Positions 1 through 7,814 of a stretch of 35,693 nucleotides of DNA are shown here, one piece after another. The position numbers and the translations under genes were made by a program. Source of the stretch: an uncultured Algimonas sp. GTDB taxonomy: Bacteria > Pseudomonadota > Alphaproteobacteria > Caulobacterales > Maricaulaceae. The first letter of the stretch is position 1, and the number at the start of each line of letters is the position of its first letter. The notes beneath the pieces were generated by a model. That model saw only the letters and a program-made list of their open reading frames with translations. It made no database searches and was not told the DNA's origin. The stretch covers positions 1 through 35,693 of the forward strand of contig NZ_CANMJB010000015.1 of assembly GCF_947498175.1 (NCBI RefSeq), in the 5' to 3' direction.

Positions 1-77
1 ACATCCCCGGTGCGACACATCCCCGGTGCGACACATCCCCGGTGCGACACATCCCCGGTGCGACACATCCCCGGTGC
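1..77. repeat. 16-bp tandem repeat array, about 4.8 copies, open at the left edge
   Basis: The unit ACATCCCCGGTGCGAC repeats without any mismatch at 1, 17, 33 and 49, with a partial 13-base copy at 65-77. There are no spacers, so this is a head-to-tail satellite and not a CRISPR array. It starts at base 1, so the true copy number is unknown. It lies inside the putative integrated element. Possible roles are iteron-like protein binding or a neutral variable-number repeat; the sequence does not decide between them. Confidence 0.95.
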
Positions 78-142
78 TTTCTGCCTTGGAAGGCCTCTTA
101 TTGCCTGAGCGAGATTTTCCCTCGAAGTCACTATGATGGAAT

Positions 143-340
143 ATGTCATCAGGAAATTCATCGAAACAGTCTGACGCCGTCACAGACCGAGATATTGAGA
201 CTTCATTGTCAAAGCTCACCTGGATCATCGAAAACCATAGCGAAGCAGCTTGGCCACTCTTCGACCGACTAGAGCGCGAACTCGAACAAAGAACCAGCCG
301 CAGGTCGCGGCTGGATCGACATCGTCAGAGCTTTAGCTGA
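143..340 (+). CDS. Small hypothetical protein (65 aa)
   Basis: This is a short acidic and basic helical protein starting at ATG 143. It has no signal peptide, membrane segment or metal-binding motif that I can see. The middle part (WPLFDRLERELEQ, about residues 37-49) looks like a regular amphipathic helix followed by an arginine-rich tail. Its 3' end overlaps the recombinase gene on the other strand by 16 bp. I do not recognise the family. My impression, from memory only, is that similar short proteins lie near alphaproteobacterial integrases. The ribosome-binding site is weak, and it could be a chance reading frame. Confidence 0.45.
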   Translation: MSSGNSSKQSDAVTDRDIETSLSKLTWIIENHSEAAWPLFDRLERELEQRTSRRSRLDRHRQSFS

Positions 341-1695
341 CTGTCATCAAAGACGATCTTCAGCAGCTGATCGCGGCGGAATGCTAAGGACCCTCCATCG
401 CCATACTCCGGTCGGTTGTTGTAATGCCCTATCAGTTTGCACCTAAGTGCGTAGTCCAGATCAGCTTCCAACATTCGTTTCTCGAATGAGTGACGAATTG
501 AGTAGATTCGGTGCTCTTCGGTGGGGAATAGGCCGCGTGCTTTGAAAGCCTTCGTCAGGGTTGCCGAAAGCAGATCGCTCTTGTCGCGGTAGCGCGGAAA
601 GCCATCAGGATTAAGACGCATGGCCTGCAGCGAGATGCCGAGAAGTGGCACATCGCGGCTTGCCGACTTCGACTTCAATGCGCGGTTGTGTTGCGGCCGA
701 AGTCGAAGGTGCGGCACCTCGTGATCCAGCATGATGTGTTCGGCGCGAAGATTCGCGATCTCGCTCGGACGACAACCCGTTTCAATCAGGCTGTAGAAAA
801 TGCACCGCGCTTGCTCGTTCAGGCTATCCAGCGCACCGGGTGCGAGTATGCGATTGACGATCCAATTAGGTTCGAAGGGCGGGACGTCCTTATAGACAAC
901 GTTCTTAAAGCGCAGGTTGCGGAACGGATTGTCGCGGCTTTCGTCACCCTGATAGGCCCAGAACTTTTCGTAGAGTGTCCGAAGGTTGGTGAAGTCTTTG
1001 TTGGCGCTGTTTGCGTGCCTCGGCTTCGAGCCATCGGTCGGATTGACGCGACCGCTCCACCAGTCGAACACCTGCTTGGCATGCGCGCGGGTAATTTGAT
1101 CCATAGGTAGGTCGCCGCAGAGCGATACGAAGTTGTTGACCGCTCTCTGCTTGACCTTTGTCCAATTGCGAAGCTGTGCCGCCGACTTACCCTTGTTGTC
1201 GACAGCACAGATCGTAGCGCAGTAGATCTTGAACGCTTGACTGATTGTAGGCGCTGCAGGCTTTGCCAAGCCCAGAAGTGCATCCGCCTCGGCAGTCGCG
1301 GATGGAGCCGAGATGTCGATGGCTCTTAAGCGCTTGATGATCTCCTCCAAGCTTGCGTCATTCGCTAGGTCGTCGGCAGGAATGTAGATCATCCCCTTGG
1401 ACATCGCCCGAGAGCGTGCGGCCTCGTAGGCGTTTCGCGCAGACGTGTCTCCTCCGGACAGGGACTTCCAGAACGCATTGTCAGCAGCCGCCAGAGCATC
1501 CCGACGCGCTCTCGCTACTTCTATCGAACTTGTCGCCAAGGCTTTCCGGATGGTCCCGCGAGTGTCGATTTCTCGGTATGCGAGGGGAACGCGCCGGTTG
1601 TAGCTCCAGAAGCCATCCCGGCATTTGAGGTATTGGTTCAGCCGTTTCAAAACAGGCATAATGTAGCACACGATGTAGCACGTCATGTGGCACAC
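325..1695 (-). CDS. Tyrosine recombinase / phage-type integrase (DUF6538-type N-terminus)
   Basis: This is a site-specific recombinase expected to cut and rejoin attachment sites of an integrated element. The N-terminus (YLKCRDGFWSYNRRVPLAYRE) matches the arm-binding region typical of DUF6538 integrases. A core-binding region follows, then the catalytic domain. Catalytic residues visible in 456-aa numbering are R309 (TGCRPSEI), R401 and H402 (YSIRHS), H424 (LIGH) and the nucleophile Y431 (RPEYGDGG). The usual HxxR box reads YxxR here (Y398). The longest frame begins at GTG 1695, but its first twelve codons are made of a 12-bp direct repeat, so ATG 1659 (MPVLKRLNQYL) is an equally good or better start. 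The gene lies between the repeat array and the 3' end of tRNA-Thr, the usual position for the integrase of a tRNA-targeted island. No break or frameshift is seen. Confidence 0.93.
   Translation of the reverse strand: MCHMTCYIVCYIMPVLKRLNQYLKCRDGFWSYNRRVPLAYREIDTRGTIRKALATSSIEVARARRDALAAADNAFWKSLSGGDTSARNAYEAARSRAMSKGMIYIPADDLANDASLEEIIKRLRAIDISAPSATAEADALLGLAKPAAPTISQAFKIYCATICAVDNKGKSAAQLRNWTKVKQRAVNNFVSLCGDLPMDQITRAHAKQVFDWWSGRVNPTDGSKPRHANSANKDFTNLRTLYEKFWAYQGDESRDNPFRNLRFKNVVYKDVPPFEPNWIVNRILAPGALDSLNEQARCIFYSLIETGCRPSEIANLRAEHIMLDHEVPHLRLRPQHNRALKSKSASRDVPLLGISLQAMRLNPDGFPRYRDKSDLLSATLTKAFKARGLFPTEEHRIYSIRHSFEKRMLEADLDYALRCKLIGHYNNRPEYGDGGSLAFRRDQLLKIVFDDSQLKL
1661..1693. repeat. Three 12-bp direct repeats at the integrase start
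   Basis: ATGTAGCAC occurs at 1661-1669 and 1673-1681, and ATGTGGCAC at 1685-1693, so the period is 12 bp. They lie just upstream of the ATG at 1659 on the coding (minus) strand. Phased 9-bp cores beside an integrase gene resemble arm-type recombinase sites or an autoregulatory operator; that role is inferred. Confidence 0.7.
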
Positions 1696-1782
1696 AAGTC
1701 GAAGAAATCGGAGGTTGGAGAAGTTTCGTTGAGGAAACCCGTAGTGATTTCAGTAACTTGACCGGTTCGTGATGCCGGAAAA

Positions 1783-1858
1783 TGGTGCCCCCACACGGAC
1801 TCGAACCGCGGACCCCCTGATTACAAATCAGGTGCTCTACCAGCTGAGCTATAGGGGC
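1783..1858 (-). tRNA. tRNA-Thr (anticodon UGU)
   Basis: On the minus strand a full 76-nt cloverleaf can be folded: acceptor GCCCCTA with TGGGGGC, D-arm GCTC/GAGC, anticodon stem CCTGA/TCAGG with loop TTTGTAA, T-stem CGCGG/CCGTG with TTCGAGT loop, discriminator A and an encoded CCA. Loop positions 34-36 are TGT, which reads ACA (threonine). The 3' end faces the integrase gene 88 bp away, making this tRNA the likely integration site of the element to the left. Confidence 0.97.
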
Positions 1859-1977
1859 GCTCCAAGGGTAGCGGCGGGGCTTTAGGGGGGATTGCGGGGC
1901 GGGGCAAGGTGGGTTGTTCAGATAAGTCGGTCATGGCGGTTGCAGCGTCGGCGGGCCGGATGTAGCGCGGACGCTTC

Positions 1978-2739
1978 ATGAGCACGGCCTACTCCATTCC
2001 TGCGATGATGCGCTATGTGCGCCGGCCTTATTTTCCAGCCGGCCGCGACCCGGTGGGCGAGGAGGCGCTTCGGCATCTGACGCAGCTTTTGTTCCTGAGC
2101 CTGGCCGTCATGCTTCTGGTCAGCAGCATGGTCGGAGCGGTCGTCTCGGGTGTGCTGGGCGACGTTCCTGAAAACATCAATGACACGGTCGGACGCGAGA
2201 ACCCCGCACAACTTCTGTTCTACGGCGTCATACTCGCGCCGATCGTCGAAGAGTTGTTGTTTCGAAGCTGGCTCGGCGGACGCCGCGCCTGCATTATCGG
2301 ACTGCCCGTTCTGCTATCGTTCTATGCCGTCTCAATGGCTGTGGCGGTAGGCATTCCGGCCATGACGGCACTGGCCATGGCCGGAGGCTTGTCGGCACTT
2401 ATCTACGGCGTCGCCAGACGGTTCCTGCGTCTGTCCGTTTCGGAACAGAAAGCGGCGCGTTGGCGATTGTTCCCAGCGGCATTCTATGGGTCGGCCATGC
2501 TTTTCGGATTGCTGCACTTGACGAATTTCGATGGCGGCCTGTCCTCGCCCGTGATGCTCATTGCGGTTCTGCCGCAGGCCCTGGTCGGGCTGGTGCTCGG
2601 CTATGTGCGCATGCGGTTCGGTCTGTTCGCGGCCATGATCTTCCATGCGCTCTACAACTTGGTGCTGATCGGCCTGTTCCTGACCGCGATGGCACTGACC
2701 CCTGTCGAAAGCGCCGCCCTCGTTCCGGTCCTTCATTGA
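1978..2739 (+). CDS. CPBP-family intramembrane metalloprotease (CAAX protease-like)
   Basis: This 253-aa polytopic membrane protein carries the three conserved motifs of the CPBP (ABI/Rce1-like) family: E91-E92-xxx-R96 in VEELLFRSW, H180 in FGLLHL, and H223 with N227 in FHALYN. These residues form the glutamate/histidine metal site of the family. About six hydrophobic stretches are visible. The protease is predicted to act in the inner membrane. Bacterial members have varied or unknown substrates, and nothing here indicates which. Translation starts at ATG 1978, in a region with poor Shine-Dalgarno character. The next gene, metG, is 52 bp downstream on the same strand. Confidence 0.88.
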   Translation: MSTAYSIPAMMRYVRRPYFPAGRDPVGEEALRHLTQLLFLSLAVMLLVSSMVGAVVSGVLGDVPENINDTVGRENPAQLLFYGVILAPIVEELLFRSWLGGRRACIIGLPVLLSFYAVSMAVAVGIPAMTALAMAGGLSALIYGVARRFLRLSVSEQKAARWRLFPAAFYGSAMLFGLLHLTNFDGGLSSPVMLIAVLPQALVGLVLGYVRMRFGLFAAMIFHALYNLVLIGLFLTAMALTPVESAALVPVLH

Positions 2740-2791
2740 GCGGCGCATCGCGCTCTTGCCGCACGCGCGCGACCTGCCTAGACGCCCGGCC

Positions 2792-4510
2792 ATGAGCGAC
2801 ACACCGAAACGCATCCTGATCACCTCGGCGCTGCCTTACATCAATGGGGTCAAGCATCTTGGCAATCTGGCTGGTTCGATGTTGCCAGCCGACATCTATG
2901 CCCGGGTTCAGCGGCTTCTGGGCCATGAAGTGCTGTATATCTGCGCCACGGACGAACACGGCACGCCAGCGGAACTCGCCGCGGCCGAAGCGGGTCTGTC
3001 GGTTAAGGTCTATTGCGACCGCATGTATGAGGCGCAATGCGAGGCCGGCGCGGCCTTCGATCTGTCCTATGACTGGTTCGGACGCTCGTCCGGCGACGCG
3101 ACGGCGGCGCTCACCCAGCACTTTTCGAGCGTTCTGGAACGCAACGGATTGATCGAGGCGCGGACCTCCAAACAGGTCTATTCCAATGCGGACGGGCGCT
3201 ACCTGCCGGACCGCTATGTCGAGGGCACGTGCCCCAATTGCGGGTTTGAGAAAGCTCGGGGGGACCAATGCGACAATTGCGGAAAGCTCCTCGACCCGGT
3301 CGATCTGATCGATCCCTACAGCGCGGTATCGGGATCCCGAGACGTCGAGATACGCGAGACCGAACATCTCTACCTGAAACAGTCGGAGATGAGCGGCCGA
3401 TTGCGAGACTGGGTCGAAGGCCAGACGAGCTGGCCGCCGCTTGCCACCTCTATCGCCCTGAAGTGGCTGGACGAAGGGCTGCGCGACCGTTCCATCACGC
3501 GCGATCTCGAATGGGGCATTCCGGTCGTGGACGAAAACGGCGATCCGCGTCCCGGGTTTGACGGCAAGGTCTATTATGTCTGGTTCGACGCGCCCATCGC
3601 CTATATCGGGGCGACGCAGGACTGGGCGTCTGAGACGAGCGGCGATTGGGGACGCTGGTGGCGAACGGACCAAGGCGCAGACGATGTCGAATATGTCCAG
3701 TTCATGGGCAAGGACAATGTCGCCTTCCACACGTTGAGTTTCCCCACGACCCTGATGGGATCTGGCGAGCCGTGGAAGCTGGTGGATACGCTCAAGGCCT
3801 TCAATTGGGTGACCTGGTATGGCGGCAAGTTCTCGACGTCCCAGAAGCGCGGCGTGTTCATGGATCAGGCGATCGATCTGGCTCCGAGCGATGCCTGGCG
3901 CTGGCACCTCATGGCCAATGCGCCGGAAGGCTCGGACGCGGCGTTCACCTGGGAAGAGTTCCAAACATCCGTCAATTCCGACCTGGCCAACGTGCTCGGA
4001 AACTTCGTCAACCGCATCACGAAATATGCCGGATCCAAGTTCGATGGCGTCGTGCCGGAAGGCGGCGTCTCTGGCGGGCATGAGGATTGGGTCATCGCCG
4101 AGATCGGCCATAGACTGCCAATGATGATCGCGCATTTCGATGCCCGCGAATTCCGCAAGGCATTCGCTGAAATGCGGGCGATCTGGGCGGCGGGTAATGA
4201 ATATCTGACGCGTGCCGCCCCGTGGACGCACTACAAGGCGGATCCGGATCAGGCTGCGGTCGGCGTGCGTATGGGATTAAATCTCGCGGCTCTTTTCGGC
4301 GTGATTGCGCAACCCGTCATTCCGCGGGCTGCATCGAAGATCCTGGATGCGCTAGGCGTGCCGGATGACCGCAGAAGATGGGACTTCGATGGCTGGGCTG
4401 ATGCCTTGCCGGCCGGGCATGCCGTCGCGGCGCCCGACATGCTCTTCGCCAAGATCGAGGATACGGATATTGCGGAGTGGACCGAGCGGTTCGAAGGGGG
4501 CGGGGAATAG
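2792..4510 (+). CDS. metG: Methionine--tRNA ligase
   Basis: This class I aminoacyl-tRNA synthetase charges tRNA-Met in the cytoplasm. It is 572 aa long. The HIGH-type motif appears as HLGN (residues 22-25), after the family signature ITSALPYING. A zinc-binding insert with four cysteines (CPNCG...CDNCG) lies near residues 146-164, and the KMSKS loop appears as KFSTS near residue 345. The anticodon-binding helical domain follows. There is no C-terminal Trbp111-type tRNA-binding domain. ATG 2792 is preferred over the in-frame TTG at 2756 because the family N-terminus begins just before the catalytic strand. The stop is followed after 2 bp by the start of the first DUF805 gene, so the two are probably co-transcribed. 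Confidence 0.97.
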   Translation: MSDTPKRILITSALPYINGVKHLGNLAGSMLPADIYARVQRLLGHEVLYICATDEHGTPAELAAAEAGLSVKVYCDRMYEAQCEAGAAFDLSYDWFGRSSGDATAALTQHFSSVLERNGLIEARTSKQVYSNADGRYLPDRYVEGTCPNCGFEKARGDQCDNCGKLLDPVDLIDPYSAVSGSRDVEIRETEHLYLKQSEMSGRLRDWVEGQTSWPPLATSIALKWLDEGLRDRSITRDLEWGIPVVDENGDPRPGFDGKVYYVWFDAPIAYIGATQDWASETSGDWGRWWRTDQGADDVEYVQFMGKDNVAFHTLSFPTTLMGSGEPWKLVDTLKAFNWVTWYGGKFSTSQKRGVFMDQAIDLAPSDAWRWHLMANAPEGSDAAFTWEEFQTSVNSDLANVLGNFVNRITKYAGSKFDGVVPEGGVSGGHEDWVIAEIGHRLPMMIAHFDAREFRKAFAEMRAIWAAGNEYLTRAAPWTHYKADPDQAAVGVRMGLNLAALFGVIAQPVIPRAASKILDALGVPDDRRRWDFDGWADALPAGHAVAAPDMLFAKIEDTDIAEWTERFEGGGE

Positions 4511-4512
4511 GC

Positions 4513-5013
4513 ATGCAAGCGCGCGGGATCGGTTTCATCGAGGCGATCGGCCTCGGATTTCGGAATTACTTCAACTTTCGCGATCGGGCGCGACGCTCGG
4601 AATATTGGTGGTTCATGCTTTTCACTGTTCTTGGCGGGCTCGGATTCAGCGCGCTCGATTCCGCGTTTTTCGCAGGGGGAGAGAACAACCAGGAATGGTT
4701 CTCAAGCGTGTTCAGCTTGATCGTGCTGATCCCGGGTCTGGCGCTCGGATGGCGACGCCTGCACGATATTGGAAAGTCGGGTTGGTGGATCTTGCTGCCT
4801 TACGCGACCCTGCTCTGGCTACTGGCCGGAGTCATCACACTTGGCATCGAAGGGGAGGGAAGCACGGCTGCGATCGTCGCCGTTTCAGGAATGCTTTGTT
4901 TCTTCGGATCCCTGATTTATGTCTTGGTCCTACTGGTCCGTGACTCCGACCCGCACGAGAACCGTTATGGGCCGAGCCCGAAATACGACGATTCCGACGT
5001 GTTCTACGCATGA
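4513..5013 (+). CDS. DUF805 membrane protein (first of a tandem pair)
   Basis: This 166-aa membrane protein has the DUF805 pattern: an N-terminal amphipathic stretch with FNFRDRARRSEYWWF, then membrane helices, the motif WRRLHDIGKSGWW, and a C-terminal ENRYGPSP tail. Four hydrophobic segments are visible. DUF805 proteins are inner-membrane proteins of unknown function. ATG 4513 lies 2 bp after the metG stop. The next gene is a paralogue with the same motifs, so the pair probably arose by tandem duplication. Confidence 0.9.
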   Translation: MQARGIGFIEAIGLGFRNYFNFRDRARRSEYWWFMLFTVLGGLGFSALDSAFFAGGENNQEWFSSVFSLIVLIPGLALGWRRLHDIGKSGWWILLPYATLLWLLAGVITLGIEGEGSTAAIVAVSGMLCFFGSLIYVLVLLVRDSDPHENRYGPSPKYDDSDVFYA

Positions 5014-5020
5014 GCGCCCG

Positions 5021-5506
5021 ATGACACCGCCGAATGTCGCCATCTATGACTGGATTCGCAAGGGTCTGGATTTCAAGGGCCGGTCGAGCCGGTCGGATTA
5101 TTGGTGGCCGCGCTTGCTCGTGGTGACGGTCAATCTCGTGCTGATGTTCCTGTTTTTCACCGGTCTGGGAGCCGAGAAGTCGCAAATATTGTTGGAATGG
5201 CTCACGGCCGGTACGAGATCCCTCGAAGATCTGGATATCGGTCCGCTACCGTCCTTGTCGCTTTTCGCCCTGATTTTCGCGATCGTCTTCGGCGTTCTGA
5301 CGTTCATTCCGGATTTGTCCGTCTCGTGGCGCAGGTTCCACGACATGGACAAGCCTGGCTGGTTCCATCTTGTCTTTTTTGGGTTGAGCGGATTCATCAT
5401 GCTGGCCCCTATTGTCGAATATGTCTGGTTGTCCTTCCCGGGAACAGCCGGCGACAATCGTTACGGCTCAGACCCGCGCAGCCTCTGGGACGATCCTGGA
5501 CCCTAA
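5021..5506 (+). CDS. DUF805 membrane protein (second of a tandem pair)
   Basis: This 161-aa paralogue of the upstream gene has FKGRSSRSDYWW near the N-terminus, WRRFHDMDKPGWF in the middle and DNRYGSDP at the end, with four hydrophobic segments. ATG 5021 is 7 bp after the previous stop. A longer in-frame start at 4919 would run far into the previous gene and is unlikely. The last bases (5503-5506) overlap the stop of the convergent gene. The function is unknown. Confidence 0.88.
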   Translation: MTPPNVAIYDWIRKGLDFKGRSSRSDYWWPRLLVVTVNLVLMFLFFTGLGAEKSQILLEWLTAGTRSLEDLDIGPLPSLSLFALIFAIVFGVLTFIPDLSVSWRRFHDMDKPGWFHLVFFGLSGFIMLAPIVEYVWLSFPGTAGDNRYGSDPRSLWDDPGP

Positions 5507-6327
5507 CCCATGCGGCGGTCATAGCCCGAAATCGGCACGCGCGGCCGCAACAAGGCCGAGGCGATGAGAAGCAGGATCCCGGCAAGTGAGGCCCACCCGA
5601 TGACGGGCACTTCCGGCGTGCCCAGCAAATGCCGGCCCGCCAGCCAGGCCAGTCCCCAGACCACCGGCAAGATATAGACCTTGTTGCAGGCGGCGGCACG
5701 GCAAACGGCGACGACCAGTCCGAGCGCCGCTGCCAGGATCAGCAGGCTGGACATCACGTCTGCCGAGCCGCCCGCGAACGCCTCATAAGCGATCGGCGTC
5801 CAGTTGAGGAAGACGGCCAGGCTGCACCACCCGGCGATCAGGCTTATCGGCACCCAGCTCATGAGGCGCTCCACCGCCGTCACGTCGTTGATGAAGCGGG
5901 CGAATCTGACAGTCGCGACGATGAAGGCCGCGACGGCCGGAATGAATATCAGAGCCGTTCCCCATTGCACCGACTCCGCCGGGGCATAGGCCGTGATGAG
6001 CGCCCAGCCGCAGATGTGCAGGAAACCGACCGCCGTCCAGCCACCGACCGCGCGGAAAACGGGTCGAGTCCTGTTGCGCGGCAAAGCCTGGAGGACTCCA
6101 TAGGCAATCACGCCGACGAAGATGGGAAACCAGATGGCGAAGGCAGGGCCCGGCGGAACCAGCAGATTTGCGCTCATGTCGGAAAATTCACCGGCCGTGC
6201 GCGCGGTATCGGAGAAGAAACCGAGTGAAGACAGCCCCCACATGGCTGGTGCCAAGACGAGGTTCGCACTCTGCCGGATATAGTCCGAGGCTTTGGCGGA
6301 TGCGTGCATCATACCTTCGTTACGCAT
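5503..6327 (-). CDS. Multi-pass membrane protein related to the TspO/MBR group
   Basis: This 274-aa protein has about seven to eight hydrophobic helices. The segment LVPPGPAFAIWFPIFVGVIA resembles the first-helix motif of long tryptophan-rich sensory-like membrane proteins, and several tryptophans lie in the helices (WVPISLIAGW, FLNWTPIAYEA). Homology to TspO is plausible but weak by eye, and a ligand or function cannot be assigned. The gene converges on the DUF805 pair with a 4-bp overlap. The start could be codon 1 or one of the internal methionines at residues 6-7. Confidence 0.65.
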   Translation of the reverse strand: MRNEGMMHASAKASDYIRQSANLVLAPAMWGLSSLGFFSDTARTAGEFSDMSANLLVPPGPAFAIWFPIFVGVIAYGVLQALPRNRTRPVFRAVGGWTAVGFLHICGWALITAYAPAESVQWGTALIFIPAVAAFIVATVRFARFINDVTAVERLMSWVPISLIAGWCSLAVFLNWTPIAYEAFAGGSADVMSSLLILAAALGLVVAVCRAAACNKVYILPVVWGLAWLAGRHLLGTPEVPVIGWASLAGILLLIASALLRPRVPISGYDRRMG

Positions 6328-6398
6328 ATGCGCGACAAACGGTCCATATTCGAATCCCCGACATCAATGCGATGCAGTTTGATTGTTGCCCGCGCCCC

Positions 6399-6429
6399 CT
6401 TGTCGCGTGCTAAGGTCGGCGCCCCTATT
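6399..6429 (+). promoter_or_regulatory. Possible heat-shock (RpoH-type) promoter for hpf
   Basis: CTTGTCG at 6399-6405 and CCCCTATT at 6422-6429 resemble the two halves of a sigma-32 promoter, 16 bp apart and 18 bp before the hpf start. The usual spacing is 13-15 bp, and the -10 half has an insertion relative to CCCCAT. This is a pattern match by eye only. Confidence 0.2.
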
Positions 6430-6446
6430 GCGAAGAAAGGTTATGT

Positions 6447-7028
6447 ATGCAGATCCAGATCGTTTCCAAAGGCATCGATGTCTCCAAAGCGCTGGAAGAG
6501 CGCATCTCGGACCGGCTCGAAGAGATGATGGATAAATACATACACCGGGAAGGGGACGCGCAAGTCTCCGTCACGCGCGAAGGGACGGGCTTCAAGACCG
6601 TCGTTTCGGTGCATCTGCCCAGCGGGTCGACTTTCGAAGGTGAAGGGCGGGCGCAGGAAGCCTATCCGGCATCCGACGAAGCGCTGGAGCATGTCGAGAA
6701 ACGCCTGCGCCGCTACAAGCGTCGCCTGAAAGATCACAGCCAGAAGGCCAAGGCCAAGGAGGCAGCCCTGTTCGTGCTGAGCAATCCCGTGTCCGACACG
6801 GCCGACGATGACGGCGATGATGACGCCCCGATTTCCGACGAGCCGATGGTGATCGCCGAAAAGACGGGGCAAATCCGGACCTTGACGCCAGGCATGGCCG
6901 CACTGGAAGTCGGCTTGGCCGATTCCGGTGTCGTGGTTTTCCACAATTCCCGGCATGGCGGGCTGAATGTCGTCTACAAGCGCCCGGACGGCCATATCGG
7001 CTGGATCGACCCGAAGGATAAATCCTGA
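6447..7028 (+). CDS. hpf: Ribosome hibernation-promoting factor, long form
   Basis: This 193-aa protein has the two-domain long-HPF layout. An N-terminal RaiA/YfiA fold (residues 1-105, MQIQIVSKGIDVSKALEERI) binds the 30S decoding region. An acidic linker (DTADDDGDDDAP, about 115-127) follows. The C-terminal dimerisation domain (about 138-190, containing GVVVFHNSRHGGLNVVYKRPDGHIGWID) joins two ribosomes into 100S particles in stationary phase. ATG 6447 has a GAAAGG ribosome-binding site about 8 bp upstream. ptsN follows on the same strand after 175 bp, an arrangement seen around rpoN in many proteobacteria. rpoN itself is not in this window. Confidence 0.95.
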   Translation: MQIQIVSKGIDVSKALEERISDRLEEMMDKYIHREGDAQVSVTREGTGFKTVVSVHLPSGSTFEGEGRAQEAYPASDEALEHVEKRLRRYKRRLKDHSQKAKAKEAALFVLSNPVSDTADDDGDDDAPISDEPMVIAEKTGQIRTLTPGMAALEVGLADSGVVVFHNSRHGGLNVVYKRPDGHIGWIDPKDKS

Positions 7029-7203
7029 AGATCCCCTTGCTTGTCCGCCATGTTCTGAGGGGCGGGCTTGTCCCGGCCGGTGTTCGGCTGTATGGGGCGC
7101 CTCGATTTCCGCGACCTGCCCGTTTTCCATCGGTGTGCCGCGGACTCGTTGACCGAACCGCATCGGCCCAGACTTTCACCGGCCGGACCCTTTGAGACCC
7201 GTT

Positions 7204-7683
7204 ATGACCGAAAGCGCCCTGTTCAGCGCCGATACCATGATTTGCGATCTTGCCGCGAGCAGCCCCAAACAGCTGTTCCGAGATATCGCTGTGCGCCTGA
7301 TCGACGCGCATGGCCTGTCCGACAAGGGCATCGTTTGCCGCGACGTGGTCGCGGCCGCGACGGAACGCGAACGTCTGGGATCGACTGGCGTGGGCAATGG
7401 CGTTGCGCTGCCCCATGCCCGAATCGAGGGTATGAACCGCGTCGTTGCCGCCTTTGCGCGCCTGTCCGAGCCACTGGACTTCGACGCGGTAGACGGCCGT
7501 CCGGTCGATCTGGTCTGCTTCCTGCTGGCCCCGGCCGATTGCGGCGGCGCGCATCTGCGCGCGCTGGCGCGCGTGTCGCGACTATTGCGCCGTCAGGAAA
7601 CTCGGCAGCGTCTTCGCGCCGCGCCGAACGCCGAAGCGCTCTATGCCATCCTGGCCGACGAAACGGCCAGCGCCGCGGCTTGA
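7204..7683 (+). CDS. ptsN: PTS IIA-like nitrogen-regulatory protein
   Basis: This is EIIA-Ntr, the last phosphoacceptor of the nitrogen PTS relay (PtsP-PtsO-PtsN), a cytoplasmic regulator linked to nitrogen, potassium and carbon status. The 159-aa protein has the fold of the fructose/mannitol IIA family. The phospho-accepting histidine is H71 in GNGVALPHARIEGM. ATG 7204 is preferred to the TTG at 7192. Its stop codon lies in an imperfect 18-bp tandem duplication. It is downstream of hpf, the context usual for this gene. No PtsP or PtsO gene is visible nearby. Confidence 0.93.
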   Translation: MTESALFSADTMICDLAASSPKQLFRDIAVRLIDAHGLSDKGIVCRDVVAAATERERLGSTGVGNGVALPHARIEGMNRVVAAFARLSEPLDFDAVDGRPVDLVCFLLAPADCGGAHLRALARVSRLLRRQETRQRLRAAPNAEALYAILADETASAAA

Positions 7684-7710
7684 GTAAGTGGCGCGGCTTG
7701 AGTAAGCGCT
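7675..7710. repeat. 18-bp tandem duplication over the ptsN stop codon
   Basis: GCGGCTTGAGTAAG occurs at 7675-7688 and again at 7693-7706, giving an 18-bp period. The first copy contains the ptsN TGA stop. This looks like a simple replication-slippage duplication, and its second copy is outside the reading frame. Confidence 0.8.
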
Positions 7711-7814
7711 GCGGCCCGGCAAACTGCCTGACAGGGCGCCGCCCCTAAGAGAAATCACCTTCGGACAAGCGGATCGTCTAGACGCGGACCTTGCCGCTTG
7801 GCATAGGCCAAGCC

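Noticed and set aside
1-77. CRISPR array
   Set aside because: The repeats are directly adjacent with no spacers and no cas genes are present.
42-272. 76-aa frame starting inside the tandem array
   Set aside because: Its first part is translated repeat and the rest overlaps the more protein-like frame at 143-340.
2558-4231. 557-aa frame on the minus strand
   Set aside because: It lies antisense inside metG, whose catalytic motifs are complete; high GC makes long shadow frames likely.
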